A DNA stretch of 64,000 nt. It comes from Paraburkholderia terricola (GTDB lineage Bacteria; Pseudomonadota; Gammaproteobacteria; Burkholderiales; Burkholderiaceae). The DNA lies in the NCBI RefSeq assembly GCF_900142195.1, contig NZ_FRAB01000006.1, positions 173,505 to 237,504 on the forward strand, given 5' to 3'. Both the position numbers and the translations under genes were made by a program. Below the pieces are notes generated by a model. That model made no database searches, was not told the DNA's origin, and saw nothing but the letters and a program-made list of their open reading frames with translations. Positions 8,738-17,958 of this stretch are shown here, in pieces. How positions within the stretch are numbered: the first letter of the stretch is position 1; every line of letters starts with the position of its first letter.

Positions 8738-10777
8738 ATGGGTTTGAGAATCGGAGTCGATATCGGTGGGTCGTTCACCGATTTCGCGGTGCTGGACGAA
8801 GCCACGCGGACCATTCGCACGCTGAAGGTGTTTTCACGTCCCGACAGCCCCGGCAGCGAAGTGCTCGCGGGCGTCGAGGGACTGCGCGAGCGCTACGGCA
8901 TCGAGCCGCACGAGGTGACGTATTTCACGCATGGCACGACGGTCGGCGTGAACGCGGTGGTGCAGCGGCGCGGGCTGAAGCTGGGGCTCATCACCACGCG
9001 CCACTTCGAGGACGTGCTCGACATCGCGCGTTTGAAGATCCCCGATATGTACCATCTGATGTCGAGCCGCCCGGCGCCGCTCATTCCGCGCGACCGTGTA
9101 TTCGGCGTGATAGGGCGTCTCGGCGCGGACGGCGTGGAGGAAACGCCCATCGACGAACAGAGCGTGCTCGCCGCCGTGCGCGGCTTGCAGGCGGCGGGCT
9201 GCGAGGGCGTGATCGTGTCGCTGCTTCACTCATACCGCAACCCGGCGCACGAACAGCGGGTCAAGGCGATTATCGGGGCTGCGCTGCCGGGCTTCTTCGT
9301 GTCGTGCTCGCACGAGGTGTGGCCGATCATCCGCGAATACGAGCGAACGGTGACGGCGACCATCGGCGGCTATGTGCAGCCGCGCGTGTCGAACTACTTG
9401 ACGCAGTTGCAGGCGGCGCTGACGGAAAGCGGTGTCGCGGCGGACCTCAAGGTCACGAAATCGAATGGCGGCGTGATGAGCGCCGAGCACGGCAAACAGA
9501 ACTGCGTGCAGATGATCCTGTCCGGCACCGCGTCGGGTGTGATCGGCGCGGCGTATCTCGCCAGGCTCTGCAACGTGAAGGATTGCATGAGTCTCGACAT
9601 CGGCGGAACGACCGCCGATATCGCGCTGATCGTGGACGGCAAACCGCAGTACGCAACCGGCGAATACATCGGCGAATTCCAGATTCATATTCCGTCGGTG
9701 TCCGTGTCGTCGGTCGGCGACGGCGGCGGCTCGATTGCCTGGGTCGACGAATTCGGCGTGTTGAAGGTCGGCCCCGAAAGCGCGGGGTCGAGCCCAGGAC
9801 CGGTTTGCTACGGACGCGGCGGCACGCGCCCCACCATCACCGACGCGTTCGCCGTCATCGGCGTGCTCGGCAACGCCGCGCTCGGCTACAACGCGGTGAA
9901 GGTGGATGCGCACGCGTCGCGGCGCGCAATCGAACCGCTCGCGCGGCGTTTGGGGCTCGATATCCATCAGACCGCGGCGGCCATCATCGAGGTTTCGATC
10001 TCGGGCATGTACGCGGGCGTGAGCCGGCTCAGCTCGCGCTTCGGGATCGACCCGCGCACTTTCGCGCTGATGCCGTTCGGCGGCGCGGGGCCGATGCTCG
10101 GCTGCTTTCTCGCGCGCGCCTTGAATGTGCGCAACCTGCTGGTGCCGACCACGCCCGGCGTGTTGAGCGCACTCGGCGGCCTGATCGCCGATACGAAGAA
10201 CGATTTTGTTCGAGCCACCTACTATCCGCTCGACCGTGAATCGCTCGCCTTGCTGAGAGAGGACCTCGCCCACCTCGAAGCCGACGCCCGCGCATGGGTG
10301 ATTCGCGAGGCGGGCAGCGACGCCGCCGTCGAGATCGTCGTATCGGCCGATATGCGCTATCGCGGGCAATCGTTCGAAATCGACACGCCGCTCGCGATGG
10401 AAGCGCTCACCGGCGGCGATCTCGAAGCGATCGCGCAGGCATTTCATCGCGAACATGCGCGCCTTTTTGGGCACAGCGACGAGAAGTCGCCGATTCAGGT
10501 GGTGGCGCTGCGGCTCGTCATCACCGCGCCCACGCCGAAACCCGAACTGCCGCGGATCGCGATGGGCGAGGGCGCGCCGCGGGTGGAATCGGAGATCGAC
10601 GTCTATCTGGACGGCGCCTGGCGCCGCGTGCCGCTTTACCGGCGCGCCGCGCTGCTCGCGGGACACCGGTTCACGGGGCCGGCGATCGTCGCGCAGGACG
10701 ACACCACGACCTGCGTGCTGCCCGGCTTCGACGCACGCGTGGACGAATACGGCAACCTTTTTCTCGAAGCGGTCTGA
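8738..10777 (+). CDS. Hydantoinase/oxoprolinase subunit A (HyuA family)
   Basis: A 679-residue protein starting GVDIGGSFTDFAVLDE, the ASKHA-type phosphate loop of HyuA. It continues with SLDIGGTTADIALI and the family C-terminal domain (FTGPAIVAQDDTTTCVLPG). With the B subunit these proteins form ATP-dependent enzymes that open lactam rings (5-oxoproline, N-methylhydantoin) or carboxylate ketones. An AGGAAC site precedes the ATG. The B subunit follows 23 bases later. The substrate in this operon is unknown; amine-oxidase neighbours favour a lactam or hydantoin over a ketone, by inference. Confidence 0.92.
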   Translation: MGLRIGVDIGGSFTDFAVLDEATRTIRTLKVFSRPDSPGSEVLAGVEGLRERYGIEPHEVTYFTHGTTVGVNAVVQRRGLKLGLITTRHFEDVLDIARLKIPDMYHLMSSRPAPLIPRDRVFGVIGRLGADGVEETPIDEQSVLAAVRGLQAAGCEGVIVSLLHSYRNPAHEQRVKAIIGAALPGFFVSCSHEVWPIIREYERTVTATIGGYVQPRVSNYLTQLQAALTESGVAADLKVTKSNGGVMSAEHGKQNCVQMILSGTASGVIGAAYLARLCNVKDCMSLDIGGTTADIALIVDGKPQYATGEYIGEFQIHIPSVSVSSVGDGGGSIAWVDEFGVLKVGPESAGSSPGPVCYGRGGTRPTITDAFAVIGVLGNAALGYNAVKVDAHASRRAIEPLARRLGLDIHQTAAAIIEVSISGMYAGVSRLSSRFGIDPRTFALMPFGGAGPMLGCFLARALNVRNLLVPTTPGVLSALGGLIADTKNDFVRATYYPLDRESLALLREDLAHLEADARAWVIREAGSDAAVEIVVSADMRYRGQSFEIDTPLAMEALTGGDLEAIAQAFHREHARLFGHSDEKSPIQVVALRLVITAPTPKPELPRIAMGEGAPRVESEIDVYLDGAWRRVPLYRRAALLAGHRFTGPAIVAQDDTTTCVLPGFDARVDEYGNLFLEAV

Positions 10778-10800
10778 TTGGCCGACCCTGGAAACGCACG

Positions 10801-12816
10801 ATGACATTCGATAAATCCGTTCTTCAGGTCTTCGCGAACTATTGCGTCGCGGCCGCCGAAAGCATGGCGTACACGCTCGTGCGCACCGCGCATTCGGCGT
10901 TCGTGAAGGAAACCGAAGACTTCTCCTGCACGCTGATGAACACGCGCGGCCTGACTTTCGCATCGCCGAAAACGCTCGGCGCGACCTGGTATCCGGGGCT
11001 CGATTTCGGCGCGGTGATCGACATGATCGATCACTACGAGCCGGGCGACATCTGCATGACGAACGACGCGTATAGCGGCTACGTCGCGACCCACACGCCC
11101 GACGTGATGATGTGGAAACCGGTGTTCTTCGGCGGCGAGATCGTCTGCCATGTCGGCGGGCACATTCACAACACCGATATGGGCGGCGCGGTGCCGGCGT
11201 CGCTGTCGCGCACGCTCACCGAGATTTATCAGGAAGGCATTCGTTTCGCGCCGACCAAAATCGTCCGCGCGGGCGTGCTCGATGAAGCATTGCTCGAACA
11301 CATGGCGATCAATGTGCGCGCGCCCGAGCAGAATCGCGGCGACCTGAAGGCGCAGATCGCCATGCTCATGACCGGCGAGAGGCGGGTGCTGGAAATCATC
11401 GAGCGCTTCGGCATCGAGCAGTTTCGGGCCGGCATGGACGCGCTGCTCGACTATTCGGAGGAGCAGGCGCGCACGATCGTGCGCGGCATGCCGGACGGCG
11501 AGTACTTCTTCGCCGAATACGCCGACGAGGATTCGGTCAACGGCAAGCCGCTGCGCGTCGCGTTGACGCTGACGGTGAAAGACGGTTCGCTCGTGTTCGA
11601 CTTCACGGGCAGCGATCCGCAGTTGAATTCGTCGCTGAACATGCCGACGGGCGGCAAGGAGCGCCATGTGCTCGCGCTCGTCGGCCTGAACTACGTGCTG
11701 TATTCGTTGAATCCCGATCTGCTGCTCAACGCCGGCATGCTGAAAGTGGCGCGCTGTATCATGCCCGAAGGCACGATCATGAACTGCGTGCCGCCGGCCG
11801 CGGTCGGCATGCGCAGTTTGACCGCGAAGGTCGCGCAATACGTCACGTTCGGCGCATTCTCGATGGTGTGCCCGGACCGCTTGCCGGCCTGTCCGGCCGG
11901 CGGCATGTCGATCCTGAACGTGAAGACGGTCGATCGCAACGGCCGCACGGTGATCGCGTCGATTGGACCGGTGGGCGGCGGCGCGGGCGGCATGGCGTGC
12001 GCCGACGGCTCCGACGCGTCGGGCGCGAATGTCGCGTTCCTGCGCAACACGCCGGTCGAGATCAACGAAGCGGAAGTGCCGATCCGCATCACGCGCTATG
12101 GCGTGGTGCCGGGCAGCGCCGGCGCCGGCAAGTATCGCGGCGGCCTCGGGACCGTCATGGAGTTTCGTGTCTTCTCGCCGGGCACGCTCGTGACGGCGCG
12201 CAATCGCGACCGTTCGCGCTTTGCCTCGTGGGGTGTGTTGGGCGGCAAGGCCGGCGCCGTGTCGCGCTTCACCCGTAACCCAGGGACTGACAGCGAGGAA
12301 GACCTCGGCGTGACCGACCTCGTGATGTGCGGTCCCGGCGACGTGATCCGTCTCGAAGGGTGCGGCGGCGGCGGCTATGGTCATCCTTACGAACGGGATA
12401 CAGGGAAGGTGCTCGAGGACGTGCGGCGCGGCTATCTGTCCGTCGCTCAGGCGCGCGATCTGTATGGCGTGGCGCTGGTCGAGGGCGCTGTCGATGCGGA
12501 GGCGACCGCGCGTCTGCGCGAGGCGGCGCGAAGCGCGGCGCGGCAGCGGCCGGCATGTCACTTCGACCATGGCGCGCAGCGCGACGCGTATGAAGCGAAA
12601 TGGACCCGCGAACGCTACGACGTTCTGACCGGCATTCTCGCGCGCGCGCCGGTCGTATGGCGGCACTTCCTCAAGCACAAGATCTTCGATGCGCTCGACG
12701 CGAGAGAGACGGCCGGCACCCTGGCGCCGGGGCCGCAAGTGATCGCGCAACTGTATGACGAAGTGCTGCGACGCTATCCGCAGTTGCTCGACACCAAGGC
12801 GCCGGCGAGCGCCTGA
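10801..12816 (+). CDS. Hydantoinase/oxoprolinase subunit B (HyuB family)
   Basis: A 671-residue protein with HyuB hallmarks: VRTAHSAFVKETEDFSCTLM near the N-terminus, NDAYSGYVATHTPDV and CHVGGHIHNTDMGG (the metal/substrate region), and PGSAGAGKYRGGLGTVMEF with the glycine-rich EGCGGGGYGHP near the C-terminus. The start at 10801 is 23 bases after hyuA, so the two should be produced as a pair. A late TCHFDHGAQRDAYEAKW segment belongs to a C-terminal extension. No carboxylase gamma subunit is adjacent, which argues against an acetone/acetophenone carboxylase. Confidence 0.92.
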   Translation: MTFDKSVLQVFANYCVAAAESMAYTLVRTAHSAFVKETEDFSCTLMNTRGLTFASPKTLGATWYPGLDFGAVIDMIDHYEPGDICMTNDAYSGYVATHTPDVMMWKPVFFGGEIVCHVGGHIHNTDMGGAVPASLSRTLTEIYQEGIRFAPTKIVRAGVLDEALLEHMAINVRAPEQNRGDLKAQIAMLMTGERRVLEIIERFGIEQFRAGMDALLDYSEEQARTIVRGMPDGEYFFAEYADEDSVNGKPLRVALTLTVKDGSLVFDFTGSDPQLNSSLNMPTGGKERHVLALVGLNYVLYSLNPDLLLNAGMLKVARCIMPEGTIMNCVPPAAVGMRSLTAKVAQYVTFGAFSMVCPDRLPACPAGGMSILNVKTVDRNGRTVIASIGPVGGGAGGMACADGSDASGANVAFLRNTPVEINEAEVPIRITRYGVVPGSAGAGKYRGGLGTVMEFRVFSPGTLVTARNRDRSRFASWGVLGGKAGAVSRFTRNPGTDSEEDLGVTDLVMCGPGDVIRLEGCGGGGYGHPYERDTGKVLEDVRRGYLSVAQARDLYGVALVEGAVDAEATARLREAARSAARQRPACHFDHGAQRDAYEAKWTRERYDVLTGILARAPVVWRHFLKHKIFDALDARETAGTLAPGPQVIAQLYDEVLRRYPQLLDTKAPASA

Positions 12817-12835
12817 CAGCACCCGGTCCATGGCA

Positions 12836-12860
12836 GGTCGTCGGCGCGAAACCGGCGACC
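12836..12860. terminator. Hairpin after hyuB, no T-tract
   Basis: A 9-bp stem with one wobble pair and a 7-base loop lies 19 bases past the hyuB stop. Without a following T-run it could be a weak terminator or an mRNA-stabilising hairpin inside the operon. Confidence 0.3.
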
Positions 12861-13017
12861 ATGCAAAGTGCCGCGTTGGCGGCGCCGAAACAGTTTGTTT
12901 ATGCCGTCTGCCTTTTTTTGTCGGCGCTTTACGCGTTTTGTGCCGGCATACGATGCTGCCGACGAGACTTCACAAGAGAACGTTGCCTGATTCATTTACA
13001 TCCGCGGAGCCCTGAAC

Positions 13018-14589
13018 ATGAACGACGAAACGAATAGCCGCGGCATCAGCCGCCGCGACATGATGCGCATGTTGGCTGGAACCGGCATGATGGCCGCCGG
13101 CGGCGGACTCCTCACGGCCGCGCCCGGCGCGCTCGCCGCCGAGGTTCCGAAGAAGGGCGGCAGCATTCGTGTCGCCTATGACGCGGGTTCCGTATCGGAT
13201 ACGCTCGATCCGGCAGCGGGCTCGACCGGCGGCGACTACATCCGCTTCTTCATGTTTTACAGCGGCCTCACGCAGCTTGACGAAAGCCTGACGCCGCGCA
13301 TGAATCTCGCTGAATCGGTCTCCAGCACCGATGCGAAAACGTGGATCATCAAGCTGCGCCAGGGCGTGACCTTTCACGACGGCAAGCCGCTTGCGCCGGC
13401 CGACGTGGTCTATTCGCTGATGCGTCACAAGGACCCGCAAACGGCCTCGCGCGTGAAGACGCTCGCCGATCAGTTCACGAGCGTGACCGCAAGTGGACCC
13501 AACGAAGTGACGTTGACGCTGCAGGTGCCGAACGCCGACTTGCCGGTGATTCTCGCGACCCCGCAACTGGTGATCGTCAAGGACGGCACGAGCAACTTCA
13601 ACCAGGCGATCGGCACCGGTCCCTACAAGCTGAAAAGCTTCAAGCCGGGCGCGGGCACGATCGGCGTGCGCAACGACAACTACTGGAAGCCGGGGCAGCC
13701 GTATCTGGATCAGATCGAGCTGATCAGCATCAGCGACAACGCGGCGCGTGTGAGCGCGCTGCTCGCCGGCGACGTTCATCTGATCAACTCGGTCGACCCG
13801 CGCTCGACACGCCGTATCGCCGCGACGCCGGGATACGAAATGAAGGAGACGCGGTCGGGGCTTTATACCGACCTGATCATGCGCCGCGACAACACGTTCA
13901 CGGGCAACCCTGATTTCGTGAAGGGCATGAAGTACCTGTTCGATCGCGAGCAGATCCGCTCCACAGTCTTTCTCGGCTATGCGGTGATCGGCAACGACCA
14001 GCCGATTCCGCCGGGTCATCGGTACTTCAATGCCTCGTTGCCGCAACGCAAGTTCGACCTCGACAAGGCGAAGTTCTACATGCAGAAGGCCGGCGCGGTC
14101 GGAACCACGTTGCCGCCGATCTACGCCACCACGGACGCGAACGGCTCCGTCGAAATGGCGCAACTGATCCAGCAAACGGCCGCGAAGATCGGCGTGAACC
14201 TGAGCGTGAACCGCGTTCCCGCGGACGGCTACTGGTCGAATCACTGGATGAAGCACCCGCTCGGCTTCGGCAGCATCAATCCGCGGCCGAGCGCGGACGT
14301 GCTGTTCACGCAGTTCTTCAAATCCGACGCGCCGTGGAACGAGTCGGCGTGGAAGGATCCGAAGTTCGATCAACTGCTCGTGAGCGCGCGCGCCGAGACC
14401 GACGACGCGAAGCGCAAGCAGATGTACGGCGAAATGCAGGCGCTCGTGACGGACGAGGGCGGTATCGGCATTCCGTCGTTCATCAGTCTGCTCGATGCGA
14501 ACGACAAGCGCCTCAAGGGGCTCGGCTCGATTCCGACCGGCGCGATGATGGGCTTTTCGTTCGCCGAATATGCGTGGTGGTCGGCTTGA
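13018..14589 (+). CDS. ABC transporter substrate-binding protein (SBP_bac_5), Tat-exported
   Basis: A 523-residue periplasmic binding protein of the peptide/opine/nickel class. It opens with a twin-arginine signal (SRRDMMRML, Arg12-Arg13, then a Gly/Ala-rich h-region and a cleavage-like ALAA). The mature part has YDAGSVSDTLDPAAGSTGGD, WIIKLRQGVTFHDGKPL and QAIGTGPYKLKSFKPG, standard for this family. No permease or ATPase gene is next to it, so it must use a transporter encoded elsewhere or act as a sensor. It lies inside the hyu/oxidase operon and probably captures that pathway's substrate. Confidence 0.9.
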   Translation: MNDETNSRGISRRDMMRMLAGTGMMAAGGGLLTAAPGALAAEVPKKGGSIRVAYDAGSVSDTLDPAAGSTGGDYIRFFMFYSGLTQLDESLTPRMNLAESVSSTDAKTWIIKLRQGVTFHDGKPLAPADVVYSLMRHKDPQTASRVKTLADQFTSVTASGPNEVTLTLQVPNADLPVILATPQLVIVKDGTSNFNQAIGTGPYKLKSFKPGAGTIGVRNDNYWKPGQPYLDQIELISISDNAARVSALLAGDVHLINSVDPRSTRRIAATPGYEMKETRSGLYTDLIMRRDNTFTGNPDFVKGMKYLFDREQIRSTVFLGYAVIGNDQPIPPGHRYFNASLPQRKFDLDKAKFYMQKAGAVGTTLPPIYATTDANGSVEMAQLIQQTAAKIGVNLSVNRVPADGYWSNHWMKHPLGFGSINPRPSADVLFTQFFKSDAPWNESAWKDPKFDQLLVSARAETDDAKRKQMYGEMQALVTDEGGIGIPSFISLLDANDKRLKGLGSIPTGAMMGFSFAEYAWWSA

Positions 14590-14687
14590 AGTAGGCCGTT
14601 CACGTTGCTGTTCGTTCCGGTGACCGGCTCGCTGCGAAGGCCTCGCTGGCGAGGCGGTCCGCGTCGTGGCATTCAATCGAAAATTCA

Positions 14688-15965
14688 ATGAAGCTAGATT
14701 CGTACTGGCTGGATACGGCTCCCGAATTCAAGGACGGCGCCGACGGTCCCGTGGAAGGGCGCAGTGATGTGGTCGTGATCGGAGGGGGCTTGACGGGCCT
14801 GTCGGCCGCGCTCGAACTTGCCACGCGCGGCGTGTCGGTCACCGTGCTCGAGGCGGGGCGGATCGCGGGCCAGGCATCGGGGCGAAACGGCGGGCAGTGC
14901 AACACCGGCGTGGCGCAGGACTTTGCGTCGCTCGCGGGGAGCGTCGGGCTCGACCAGGCTCGCGCGTTTTATCGCGCGTACGAAAGCGCGGTGGGAACGG
15001 TGGAATCGATCGTGACGCAGCATCGGATCGACTGCGATTTCGTGCGTTGCGGCAAGCTCAAACTCGCGGCGAAGCCGAAGCACTTCGAGAAGCTCGCGCG
15101 GAGCTATGAAGTGTTGCATCGTGAAGTCGACCAGGATATCGAACTGATCGAGCCGGCACGCATGCGCAGCGAAGTCGGTTCAGAAAGTTTCCATGGCGGA
15201 CTGCTGCAACGCAATGGCGCGCAGATGCACATGGGCAAGTTCGGCGTGGGGCTCGCCCAGGCCGCGGCGCGTCATGGGGCCCGCATCTTCCAGCATGCCG
15301 CCGTGACGCAAATGAAGCGCATCGACGGCGGCCGCTTCGAGGTCACATCCGCGCGCGGCGTGATTCTGGCCGACAAGGTGCTGGTGGCGACAGGACCGTC
15401 GCGGCAAGGGCCGCTGCAATGGTTCCAGCAACGGATGGCGCCCGTCGGCAGTTTCATCGTGGTGACAGAGCCGCTTTCCACGGGGCAGCTGGACGCGCTC
15501 TTTCCTCGGCGGCGCAACTATGTGACCTCGCTGAACATCGGCAACTACTTTCGTGTGACGCCGGATAACCGGCTGCTGTGGGGCGGGCGGGCCCGATTCG
15601 CGATGTCGGACCCGCGCTCGGATGCGAAGAGCGGCCGCGTGCTGCAGGCCAACCTGGCGAAGTACTTTCCGGAACTGGCCGCAACGCGGGTCGACTATTG
15701 CTGGGGCGGTCTCGTCGACATGACCGTCGACCGGCTGCCGCGCGCCGGTCAGCATGACGGGCTCTACTACTCGATGGGCTACAGCGGGCACGGCGTGCAG
15801 ATGTCCACGCATATGGGGCGCGTGATGGCGGACGTGATGTCCGGTTCGCCCGCTGCGAACCCGTGGCGCGCGCTGCCCTGGCCGCCGGTGCCGGCCCATG
15901 CCGCGCGCCGCTGGATGCTGCCGCTCGTCGGTGCGTACTACCGGATCCAGGACTTGCTGCATTGA
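14688..15965 (+). CDS. Second DAO-type FAD-dependent oxidase
   Basis: A 425-residue paralogue of the protein at 7360. It starts MKLDSYWLDTAPEF, has the FAD motif VVVIGGGLTGLSAALELATRG at about residues 28-48, ASGRNGGQCNTG in the next loop, and ends with WGGLVDMTVDRLPRAG and SMGYSGHGVQMSTHMG. The family oxidises amines or N-substituted amino acids (gamma-glutamylputrescine, sarcosine-like substrates). Two different members in one operon suggest two successive oxidations or two related substrates. The gap to the binding-protein gene is 98 bases. Confidence 0.88.
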   Translation: MKLDSYWLDTAPEFKDGADGPVEGRSDVVVIGGGLTGLSAALELATRGVSVTVLEAGRIAGQASGRNGGQCNTGVAQDFASLAGSVGLDQARAFYRAYESAVGTVESIVTQHRIDCDFVRCGKLKLAAKPKHFEKLARSYEVLHREVDQDIELIEPARMRSEVGSESFHGGLLQRNGAQMHMGKFGVGLAQAAARHGARIFQHAAVTQMKRIDGGRFEVTSARGVILADKVLVATGPSRQGPLQWFQQRMAPVGSFIVVTEPLSTGQLDALFPRRRNYVTSLNIGNYFRVTPDNRLLWGGRARFAMSDPRSDAKSGRVLQANLAKYFPELAATRVDYCWGGLVDMTVDRLPRAGQHDGLYYSMGYSGHGVQMSTHMGRVMADVMSGSPAANPWRALPWPPVPAHAARRWMLPLVGAYYRIQDLLH

Positions 15966-16064
15966 CGTGAAATGCGCGGGAAGATACCACCTTGCATCGA
16001 CGCTCGGGGCGAGCAGGAACGAACGATGCTAAGGCACGGGTGTCTTCAGACGGAGCCGGACGGG

Positions 16065-17285
16065 ATGAAAAAAATATTCGAAATCTGCCTCGGCGTCGTC
16101 ACCAGCGTGGGCGGCTTTCTGGAGATGGGATCGCTGTCGACCGCGGCGCAGGGCGGGGCCGCGTTCCGCTTGCAACTGGTCTGGCCGATTGTCGTCGGCA
16201 CGCTGTGCATCATCTTCCTGACCGAGATGGCGGGCCGCTTTGCCGCGGTGAGCCAGCATACGATCGCCGCGGGCATTCGCGACCGCTTCGGCATCAAGTT
16301 CTTCCTGTTGCCGTTCGTCGCGGTGCTGATCGTGAACACGCTGGTGCTGTCGGCGGAAATCGGCGGCGTCAGTGTTGCGCTCGAGATGGCCACCGGGTTG
16401 AAGCACCCGTGGTGGGCGCTGCCCGTCGCGCTGCTGGCATGGTTCACGCTGTGGCGAGGCACCTTCGGGCTGATCGAAAAAGGCGTGTCGCTGCTCGGCC
16501 TCGTCACGTTGAGCTTCGTCGCCGCGGCGGTCACGCTCAAACCGGACTGGCATCAGGTGGCGGCGGGCGTGCTGCCCAGCGTGCCGCATCATGATCCGGC
16601 GAACTACTGGTTCATCGTCGTCAGCATCCTCGGCGCGTCGATCACGCCGTCGCTGTTCCTGTTCTATTCGTCCGGCGCGGTCGAAGATCAGTGGGACTCA
16701 GGCTATCTCGGCGCGAACCGCGCGATCGCCACGTTGGGCATGGCATTCGGCGGCTGTATTTCGGTGGCCGTGCTGGTTGCCGCGGCGTATGTGTTTCCCG
16801 CCCACGGCATCACGCGCGTCGACGACTACCACCAACTGCCGCTGCTGCTGGTCGCGGTCTTCGGCTTCTGGGGCTTCGTGCTGTTCGTCGCGTCGCTCGC
16901 GTTCGCGTGCTTCGGCGCCATCTTGCAGATCGCGCTGGAGCAGGCGTATTTAGTTGCGCAGGGCTTCGGCTGGAACTGGGGCGAAAACCGCAAGCCGCGC
17001 GACGATCCAGGGTTTTGCCTCGTCTACACGTGCGCGCTCGCGATCAGTGCGATCCCGATCGCCGCGGGTGTCGACCCGCTCAAACTGACCGTGTTCTCGA
17101 TGGCGCTCACAGCGGTAAGCCTGCCGCTCACCGTCGTGCCGTTTCTGGTGCTGATGAACGACGAGCGCTACGTGGGACGCCACGGCAACGGCGTGATTTC
17201 CAATACGGTGGTCGTCGCGATCATCGTGCTGGCCTTCGTGCTGGCGATCGTCGCGCTGCCGTTACAGGTATTGGGAGGCGCATGA
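16065..17285 (+). CDS. NRAMP-fold transporter lacking canonical metal-site motifs
   Basis: A 406-residue membrane protein with about 11 hydrophobic helices. Order and spacing match NRAMP proteins, but the TM1 DPGN motif is replaced by Glu20-Met-Gly-Ser (GGFLEMGSLST) and the TM6 MPH motif by Thr194-Pro-Ser (SITPSLFLFYSSGA). The canonical MntH at 57432-58736 has both, giving an internal comparison. NRAMP relatives with altered sites can carry Mg2+ or other substrates, so transport of Mn2+/Fe2+ should not be assumed. The start at 16065 (MKKIFEIC) has GGAG 9 bases upstream; an ATG at 15972 would add a hydrophilic tail. It is coupled to two PRC-barrel genes. Confidence 0.82.
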   Translation: MKKIFEICLGVVTSVGGFLEMGSLSTAAQGGAAFRLQLVWPIVVGTLCIIFLTEMAGRFAAVSQHTIAAGIRDRFGIKFFLLPFVAVLIVNTLVLSAEIGGVSVALEMATGLKHPWWALPVALLAWFTLWRGTFGLIEKGVSLLGLVTLSFVAAAVTLKPDWHQVAAGVLPSVPHHDPANYWFIVVSILGASITPSLFLFYSSGAVEDQWDSGYLGANRAIATLGMAFGGCISVAVLVAAAYVFPAHGITRVDDYHQLPLLLVAVFGFWGFVLFVASLAFACFGAILQIALEQAYLVAQGFGWNWGENRKPRDDPGFCLVYTCALAISAIPIAAGVDPLKLTVFSMALTAVSLPLTVVPFLVLMNDERYVGRHGNGVISNTVVVAIIVLAFVLAIVALPLQVLGGA

Positions 17286-17650
17286 TGGACATCGTGCGGG
17301 ACGTGCTCGACAAGCAGGTGGTGGACCGCCACTCCGTCAGGATGGGCCGGGTCGACGGCATCGTCGCGGAACTGCGCCCCGGCCGGCCGCCGGAAGTGAT
17401 TGCGATCGAGATCGGCTCGATGGCGATCGCGCGGCGCGTCGGGGAGCGCACCGCGCGCTGGGTCGGGCGGCTCGCCGCGAGGATCGGCGGCGCACGCCAT
17501 GCCGAGCCGTACCGGATTGCGTGGAGCCGTATCCGCCTCATGGATGTCGACATCGAGGTCGACATCGACATGAACGACACGCCCATCGACGATTGGCAGC
17601 GCTGGCTGCGCGAGCACGTCATCGAGCGCCTTCCCAGGTGGCTGCAATGA
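17282..17650 (+). CDS. Small PRC-barrel-like protein, first of two
   Basis: A 122-residue soluble protein. Its start overlaps the transporter stop (ATGATG against TGA at 17283-17285). The opening DVLDKQVVDRHSVRMGRVDGIVAEL resembles the beta-strand pattern of PRC-barrel domains, followed by an RRVGERTARWVGRLAARIGG basic segment and IAWSRIRLMDVDIEVDIDM. PRC barrels sit on RimM, photosynthetic H subunits and some transporter-linked proteins. Coupled translation suggests it works with the transporter, perhaps as a cytoplasmic regulator. Function not known; the fold call is from pattern only. Confidence 0.68.
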   Translation: MMDIVRDVLDKQVVDRHSVRMGRVDGIVAELRPGRPPEVIAIEIGSMAIARRVGERTARWVGRLAARIGGARHAEPYRIAWSRIRLMDVDIEVDIDMNDTPIDDWQRWLREHVIERLPRWLQ

Positions 17651-17958
17651 CGCGGGTCAACGTCGATCTTCTGCTCGGCCGGCGCGTGCTGTCGAGAGAC
17701 GGCAGGCGGCTCGGACATGTCGAATCGATTCACGTCATACGCGACGCGGACGCATGGGTGATCAGCGAATTTCACATGGGTTCGGATGCGCTGCTCGAGC
17801 GCCTTGCCGTGGGGCTGCTGCCGCGGCTGCTGCGTGAAGCGATGCGGCACAGGCGCCGCTCGCAAGGTCATCGGATCGCGTGGCACCAGATCGACATCGC
17901 GGACCCGCGGCATCCGCGGCTGTTGTGTGATGAAACCGAGTTGAGCCGCTTTTCGTGA
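17647..17958 (+). CDS. Small PRC-barrel-like protein, second of two
   Basis: A 103-residue protein starting in an ATGA overlap with the previous gene. NVDLLLGRRVLSRDGRRLGHVESIHVI is a clear PRC-barrel opening (a conserved D-G-x-x-L-G-H/K turn), followed by a helix-prone LLERLAVGLLPRLLREAMRHRRR and IAWHQIDIADPRHPRLLC. It is the last gene of the transporter cluster. Tandem PRC-barrel genes behind an NRAMP-like transporter suggest a hetero-oligomeric accessory unit; inferred only. Confidence 0.7.
   Translation: MTRVNVDLLLGRRVLSRDGRRLGHVESIHVIRDADAWVISEFHMGSDALLERLAVGLLPRLLREAMRHRRRSQGHRIAWHQIDIADPRHPRLLCDETELSRFS

Noticed and set aside
10636..12831. A 731-codon antisense frame over hyuB
   Set aside because: Long antisense frames are common in high-GC DNA; His/Arg-rich composition and no motif.
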